A DNA stretch of 64,000 bases from Megaleporinus macrocephalus (taxonomy: Eukaryota; Chordata; Actinopteri; Characiformes; Anostomidae): the NCBI GenBank assembly GCA_021613375.1, contig CM038704.1:3891905-3955904 (forward strand). The letters are read 5' to 3'. Each line of letters opens with the position of its first letter. The first letter of the stretch is position 1. The translations under genes were made by a program, and so were the position numbers. Below are positions 58,431 to 64,000 of this stretch, in pieces. A model generated the notes under the pieces. The model was not told the DNA's origin and searched no databases. It saw only the letters and a program-made list of their open reading frames with translations.

Positions 58431-59797
58431 CTGCTCTGTGTTAAACACTAAACCACAGTGCTAATCACTACACCACCGTATTAAACACTAAACCACAGTG
58501 CTAATCACTACACCACCGTGTTAAACACTACACCACAGTGCTAATCACTACACCACCGTGTTAAACACTACACCACAGTGCTAATCACTACACCACTGCG
58601 TTAAACACTAAATCACAGTGCTAATCACTACACCACCTTGTTAAACACTAAACCACAGTGCTAATCACTACACCACCGTGTTAAACAATAAACCACAGTG
58701 CTAATCACTACACCACTGTGTTAAACACTAAACCACAGTGCTAATCACTACACCACCGTGTTAAACACTACACCACAGTGCTAATCACTACACCACCGTG
58801 TTAAACACTAAACCACAGTGCTAATCACTACACCACCGTGTTAAACACTAAACCACAGTGCTAATCACTACACCACCGTGTTAAACACTACACCACAGTG
58901 CTAATCACTACACCACCGTGTTAAACACTACACCACAGTGCTAATCACTACACCACCGTGTTAAACACTAAACCACAGTGCTAATCACTACACCACCGTG
59001 TTAAACACTAAACCACAGTGCTAATCACTACACCACCGTGTTAAACACTACACCACAGTGCTAATCACTACACCACCGTGTTAAACACTACACCACAGTG
59101 CTAATCACTACACCACCGTGTTAAACACTAAACCACAGTGCTAATCACTACACCACCGTATTAAACACTAAACCACAGTGCTAATCACTACACCACCGTG
59201 TTAAACACTAAACCACAGTGCTAATCACTACACCACCGTGTTAAACACTACACCACAGTGCTAATCACTACACCACCGTGTTAAACACTAAACCACAGTG
59301 CTAATCACTACACCACCGTGTTAAACATTAAACCACAGTGCTAATCACTACACCACTGTGTTAAACACTAAACCACAGTGCTAATCACTACACCACCTTG
59401 TTAAACAATAAACCACAGTGCTAATCACTACACCACCGTGTTTAACACTAAACCACAGTGCTAATCACTACACCACCTTGTTAAACAATAAACCACAGTG
59501 CTAATCACTACACTACTGTGTTAAACACTAAACCACAGTGCTAATCACTACACTACTGTGTTAAACACTAAACCACAGTGCTAATCACTACACGACCGTG
59601 TTAAACAATAAACCACAGTGCTAATCACTACACCACCTTGTTAAACAATAAACCACAGTGCTAATCACTACACTGCTGTGTTAAACACTAAACCACAGTG
59701 CTAATCACTACACGACCGTGTTAAACAATAAACCACAGTGCTAATCACTACACCACCTTGTTAAACAATAAACCACAGTGCTAATCACTACACTACG
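58431..59797 (-). repeat. 40-bp dimeric derivative of the 20-bp minisatellite, about 34 dimers
   Basis: Strict alternation of ttaaacactaaaccacagtg and ctaatcactacaccaccgtg, giving a 40-bp period. Sub-variants (aaacaata, ctacacca) form blocks. Only one of the two half-units keeps the A-box core in reverse complement (tggtgtagtg). Confidence 0.97.
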
Positions 59798-60216
59798 TGC
59801 CACCCATATAAAAATGTGGTAAAAAGCAATTTATCAAGTTTTACTCGACTGGAAGACTGCTCTGAATGAGAGAATCGTTCATTTAAAACAAATTTCTTTG
59901 GTTTGAATGAAACTGGTTCAATTGCTTGTTACCCCATAAAGTAATACATTTTTAGGTTGTACCGCTTAAGCACTTTTTACAGAGTAGAAAAATCTTAGCA
60001 ATTCAGAAAATCTCTAAGTGAAAGCACGGAGCAAAGTAAGAGTCACCGCTTTCACTGCTTTCTTACATAACCACCTGCTACTTATCTCCCATTTGACCAA
60101 AAATATCTTTCGGAAATTGTTCCGCAGTGAATTTCTCAGCCTTTTTTCACGGAGACTGTATTAGAACTCACCGTCATATGACCCAACATTATCACCGAGT
60201 ACTTCAGAGATAGTAC
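59798..60216. other. Unique sequence, nothing recognised
   Basis: AT-rich unique DNA between the array and the family A pair. Confidence 0.3.
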
Positions 60217-61227
60217 ACTGTTCACCTGTAATTAGTTTTTGTGTAAAGAATTTGTGTAGTAATTGCTTAAAAACAAAAGTTTTATTTCATTACTTCAAAT
60301 GTTTAGTATGTTCTACTATTTTGAAAGAAGAACTGATTACGCTAATATTTTTAAGTTGAACAAACTTAAAACATCAGGTTTTAGCTTGGACCACGCCCCT
60401 GTAGCACCTTGCCAGATTCTCATTGGTCAGTTCAATCAAGACTAGTTTGAGTTGTTTAGTGGAGCTTGTAAAGGTTTAGAAGTCTTTTTCTATTTTCACT
60501 GTGAGATTTGGTGTTTTCTGAGTTGAACTTCTTTTCCTCGGACAGAAACTCTGTAGTGCTGGGATTTCTCTACAGTGGACATTTTCTCCATTGTTTTCTT
60601 TTCTTGAAGAACTACAGAGGACTACAATTAACCAAGCCGCCATCTTCCCTCTCTTTTTCTCATTCTGGAACTTGGTAAGTTGTTTTCAGTGTTCAAGTGG
60701 TGTAAAACTGTTGTTCTGCAGTTGATGCTTATCTAAAGTTAGAAAATGTAATTTACTGTGTTTTTATCATTTCAATGTGTAAACAGTATTTAAGAATTAT
60801 TGTAAGATAAACAGTATTCTAACTAGACCAATCAAAACCAGTCATTGTCACTACTGAACCTTTCAAGAGTCAGGATCCTCCTAGATGATCCCAGTGATAT
60901 AATTTTAAATAGAATTAAACTAAATTTAACTGTTTGTGTTCTTTTGATGTAGGAAAACATCAGCTTTTTTTATGGAGATTATTTTTAAGTTTTTCATTTA
61001 GATTGTTGAGTTGAATTAAACGGTCAGTAGGGTTGATTTTACAAAATATTTTAAATACGAACAATTTAGATTTCATTGTATTCAACTCAAATGATTACTT
61101 CCAGTCTATTTAACATTTAAGTGGATTTTACTCAAACTATTTGATTTTATCTAGTTTTCATTACTTCAATATTTTAAGGCAATCACTCAAACTCTTTAAG
61201 TACAATCAACTTATCTGGGTTTACAGT
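60217..61227 (+). mobile_element. TIR transposon family A, copy 3 (full length)
   Basis: About 1011 bp. The left end actgttcacctgtaattagt and the complement of the right end (actgtaaacccagataagtt) are imperfect terminal inverted repeats of about 20 bp. No transposase is encoded, so it is non-autonomous. It faces copy 4 in inverted orientation. Confidence 0.88.
60391..60680 (+). promoter_or_regulatory. Promoter-like segment inside family A, copy 3
   Basis: GC/CACC-type box ccacgcccct (60391-60400), CCAAT in minus orientation (attgg, about 60422-60426), YY1-type aagccgccatctt (60634-60646) and splice-donor-like ggtaagt (GT at 60675-60676). An acceptor-like gatgtag ends at 60952, which would make a 278-bp intron. 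Motif reading only. Confidence 0.35.
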
Positions 61228-61546
61228 GTACCTTACACTGGTTAACCCTAACCCTAATCTATTGAAAAAAAAGATTCCTCATAACTGCCGCCTTTCTGCT
61301 GAATATTCTGTCCGTCCTCTCGAGTCGGGAAGCTCCTCTGTGCATTCAGTAGTATTCGAGACGCCTTCCGGGTCAAATATATTGTACATTATCACAGAGC
61401 CTGATGTTCTGTAGGATGAACAGTGTCCATCTGAGGGAAAACTCATACATCATGTGTCACGTCTTACACGTTTGCTGCAAATGCATCAATCCTCCCAAGA
61501 TGTGGCATAAATCATCCGGCGTTACGGCCACAGCCTTTGGCGCTGC
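61228..61546. other. 319-bp unique spacer between inverted family A copies
   Basis: Starts with a short telomere-like ttaaccctaaccctaa (about 61243-61257). The rest is unique with balanced composition (tgctgcaaatgcatcaatcc, gtggcataaatcatccggcg). The short frame 61226-61414 has no domain. Confidence 0.6.
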
Positions 61547-62558
61547 ACTGTAATCCCGGATAAGTTGATTGTACTTAAAGAGTTTGAGTGATTGCCTTAA
61601 AATATTTAAGTAATACAAACTAGAGAAAATTTAATGGTTTGAGTAAAATCAACTTAAATGTCAAATAGACTGGAAGTAATCATTTGAGGTGACTACAATA
61701 AAATCAAATTGTTTGAACTTAAAATATTTTGTAAAATCAACCCTACTGACCATTTAATTCAACTCAACATTGAGTTTCCTATAATCAGAATTAAGTTGTG
61801 AAAATCTTAAAACTAGTCTCCATAAAAAGCTGATGTTTTCCTACATCAAAAGAAAACAAACAGTTAAATTTAGTTTGATTTTATTTAAAATTATATCACT
61901 GGGATCATCTAGGAGGATCCTGACTCTTGAAGGGTTCAGTAGTGACGACGACTGGTTTTGATTGGTCTAGTTAGAATACTGTTTATCTTACAATAATTCT
62001 TAAATACAGTTTACACACTGAAATGATAAAAACACAGTAAATTACATTTTCTAACTTTAGATAAACATCAACTGCAGAACAAGAGTTTTACACCACTTGA
62101 ACACGGAAAACAACTTACCAAGTTCCAGAATGAGAAAAAGAGAGGGAAGATGGCGGCTTGGTTAATTGTAGTCCTCTGTAGTTCTTCAAGAAAAGAAAAC
62201 AATGGAGAAAATGTCCACTGTAGAGAAATCCCAGCACTACAGAGTTTCTGTCCGAGGAAAAGAAGTTAAACACAGAAAACACCAAATCTCACAGTGAAAA
62301 TAGAAAAAGACTTCAAAACCTTTACAAGCTCCACTAAACAACTCAAACTAGTCTTGATTGAACTGACCAATGAGAATCTGGCAAGTGCTACAGGGGCGTG
62401 GTCCAAGCTAAAACCTGATGTTTTAAGTTTGTTCAACTTAAAAATATTAGCATACTCAGTTATTATTTTAAAATAGTAGAACAAACTAAAACATTTTAAG
62501 TAATGAAATAAAACTTTACACAAACTCTTTACACAGAAACTAATTACGGGTTAACAGT
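61547..62558 (-). mobile_element. TIR transposon family A, copy 4 (full length, inverted)
   Basis: About 1012 bp, inverted with respect to copy 3. It has the best-preserved ends: actgtaatcccggataagtt at the left, and the complement of the right end reads actgttaacccgtaattagt. It carries the YY1-type motif aagatggcggctt (62147-62159) and the splice-like signals in minus orientation. Confidence 0.9.
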
Positions 62559-63670
62559 CCTAAAGTCCTGAAACCGACTTCTCTGGGAAGCTCTCAAACG
62601 TTCTCTAGGACTGCTGAAGAAGAACGTAAGCACGGAATGTTCTCCATTAAGTCTAATTGCGTTCCAACTGTAATTGCTCTGCCGACAAGCTCCGCCCATC
62701 GCGGCCTGCAGTCTAGCGGCGGCTGATTTACAGCTTCTCCTCCGCCGCCGACGTTTGGAGCTATTGTCTGGAGAAGGAAGACGATGTGCAGGTAGGACTG
62801 CCACGCAAATAGACTGTTTTGTGCTTCTCGGATTTGGCTATTAACCCCGCGTTCTGAAGCTTTAATTACGGATTCATCTCATTACCGTTTGGCAGCGAAC
62901 AAAAGAAATGTTTTTAGGACGAGGTGCCGAGTTAGGCTTGGCAGTCTGTCGGCAGCTTTTATTGAACGCCGCGAAGCTCCGGAGCAAACAGCGCGAACAA
63001 TGGCTTTCGGGAAAACAAACTCGGTTCCTCGGAACAATGCCTCACAATGCTCCCCGAGGTGGCGATTCTCTTCTCTTTTTTTAACCGCCCCCACCCCCAC
63101 CACCCACCACCCGCTTATCTGTGCACCTTCAAGGCTGCCACAGGAAGGCGGAGGGCACTTTCCATTCTTTTCCTATGGATCCGGAGGTCTCCCGAGGTGG
63201 GCGCCTGCCACTTAGTATCGAACAGTCCGATGAGCATGACTCCGAGCTGTTCCAGTGGCCCGCGCCTCCTTTGAAACTAAGCTCAGCCGAGGCTTTAGAT
63301 TGGAGACGGCCTGGCAGACCTTTGGCCTCGCCGGCAATGTGTCGCCGCGGTTAGCATCCGTGGTGAAAAATGGCTTAAGCGGGGGATGACAGGGCGACAG
63401 AAAATTGCAGCACTTTGGGTTCGCCTTGACAAGTTTCCTCGCGCTTTAAAAGGGGGCCTGAAAGACCCCATTTGATTCAGGTTGGCGTGTGCAGCCTGAC
63501 AGGGGAGAGCAAAAAGGATGTCAAGATTTTTTCGAGCCGTTATCATCGCAAACACGCTTCTGGGTGGGCATCTGATTCCATGCAGTCTCAGGCGGAGTAG
63601 GCAGGGTGCTGGAGAACCAAAGGCCTCTCGCTGGCCGATTAATCCTGAGCTACGGGCGTAATTCTCACCT
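62559..63670. other. GC-rich unique block, possible conserved non-coding element
   Basis: Balanced to GC-rich unique sequence with CpGs (62690-62760, 62940-63000), a taatta motif in gctttaattacggattcatc (taatta 62863-62868) and several short frames on both strands. The frame 63121-63354 reads SEQ-like text (HDSELFQWPAPPLKLSSAEALDW) but matches no family I know. No splice or polyadenylation evidence was seen. Confidence 0.35.
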
Positions 63671-63673
63671 CTG

Positions 63674-64000
63674 AGAGAGAGAGAGAGAGAGAGAGGAAAA
63701 GAGAGGGGGAGAGAGAGAGAGAGATATGGAGAGAGGGGGGAGAGAGACAGAGATATGGAGAGAGAGAAGGAGAGAGTAAGATGGAGAGAGGAAAAGAGAG
63801 AGAGGGGGGAGAGAGATGGAGAGAAAGAGGGGGGAGAGAGAGATGGAGAGGGAGAGAGAGAGAAAGAGAGATGGAGAGAGAAAGAGAAAAAAGGGGGGAG
63901 AGAGAGAGAGTGAGAGAGGAAAAGAGAGGGGGAGAGAGAGATATGGAGAGAGGGGGGAGAGAGACAGAGATATGGAGAGAGAGAGAGAGAGAGAGAGGGG
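63674..64000. repeat. (GA)n-rich polypurine tract, runs to the window edge
   Basis: Long uninterrupted purine strand of gagagaga, ggggagag and gatatggagaga phrases. A phrase with gagatatggagagagggggg occurs near 63720 and again near 63940, an offset of about 220 bp, so a block was duplicated. The tract continues beyond the window. Confidence 0.95.

Noticed and set aside
61240..61260. Interstitial telomere repeat
   Set aside because: Only about two and a half copies of ccctaa; too short to mean more than chance.

Overview
This window is eukaryotic, non-genic DNA from a ray-finned fish. The evidence is a set of typical teleost mobile elements: several degraded Tc1-like transposons, LINE 3' ends (an L2/Rex-type and an L1-type), a tRNA-derived SINE whose tail carries the teleost 'squared off' motifs, and foldback DNA transposons. 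Long micro- and minisatellites fit this. The repeat repertoire recalls ostariophysan genomes (characins, catfishes), but that placement is from memory and weak. No exon or RNA gene was recognised. The long open frames that exist are read-through of tandem repeats.

About 40 % of the window is tandem repeat. The dominant one is a 20-bp minisatellite occurring at six places: 2.2-2.6, 23.9-24.9, 30.25-39.95, 45.4-46.9, 52.1-52.7 and 57.4-59.8 kb. It adds up to about 15 kb. At several sites it joins directly to the tRNA-like head of a SINE, and its unit is the SINE 5' end, including a consensus RNA polymerase III A box. A second minisatellite (30 bp, 5.7-6.5 kb) derives from a different part of the same SINE. 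Other arrays have units of 36 bp (0.5 kb), 16 bp (10.9 and 14.2 kb), 32 bp (15.7 kb), 35 bp (27.8 kb), 41 bp (40.7 kb), a CA-rich unit of about 26-29 bp (48.8 kb) and about 320 bp (53.1 kb).

Layout: 0-7 kb has a Tc1 remnant, minisatellites and SINE copies around unique sequence. 8.1-9.3 kb is a LINE 3' end split by an internally deleted Tc1-like element. 10.7-14.8 kb holds dispersed repeats and 16-bp arrays. 15.6-20.1 kb has the 32-bp array and unique blocks. 20.5-30.1 kb is a transposon-rich stretch (three Tc1-like copies, two foldbacks, one LINE fragment). 30.25-39.95 kb is the giant array, of which the last 6.3 kb looks like unpolished long-read sequence. 40-52 kb alternates unique blocks with arrays. 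52-60 kb contains more arrays, a LINE insertion and a MITE. 60.2-62.6 kb is an inverted pair of 1-kb transposons, followed by GC-rich unique sequence and a terminal GA tract.

Between the repeats lie 0.3-1.5 kb blocks of unique sequence with intermediate GC, rich in homeodomain-type TAAT motifs. They have the texture of conserved non-coding elements in a gene desert around a developmental gene, but conservation cannot be judged from one sequence. The most interesting items are the SINE-to-minisatellite conversion, the inverted transposon pair that carries promoter-like and splice-like signals, and the raw-read-like duplicate of the giant array.
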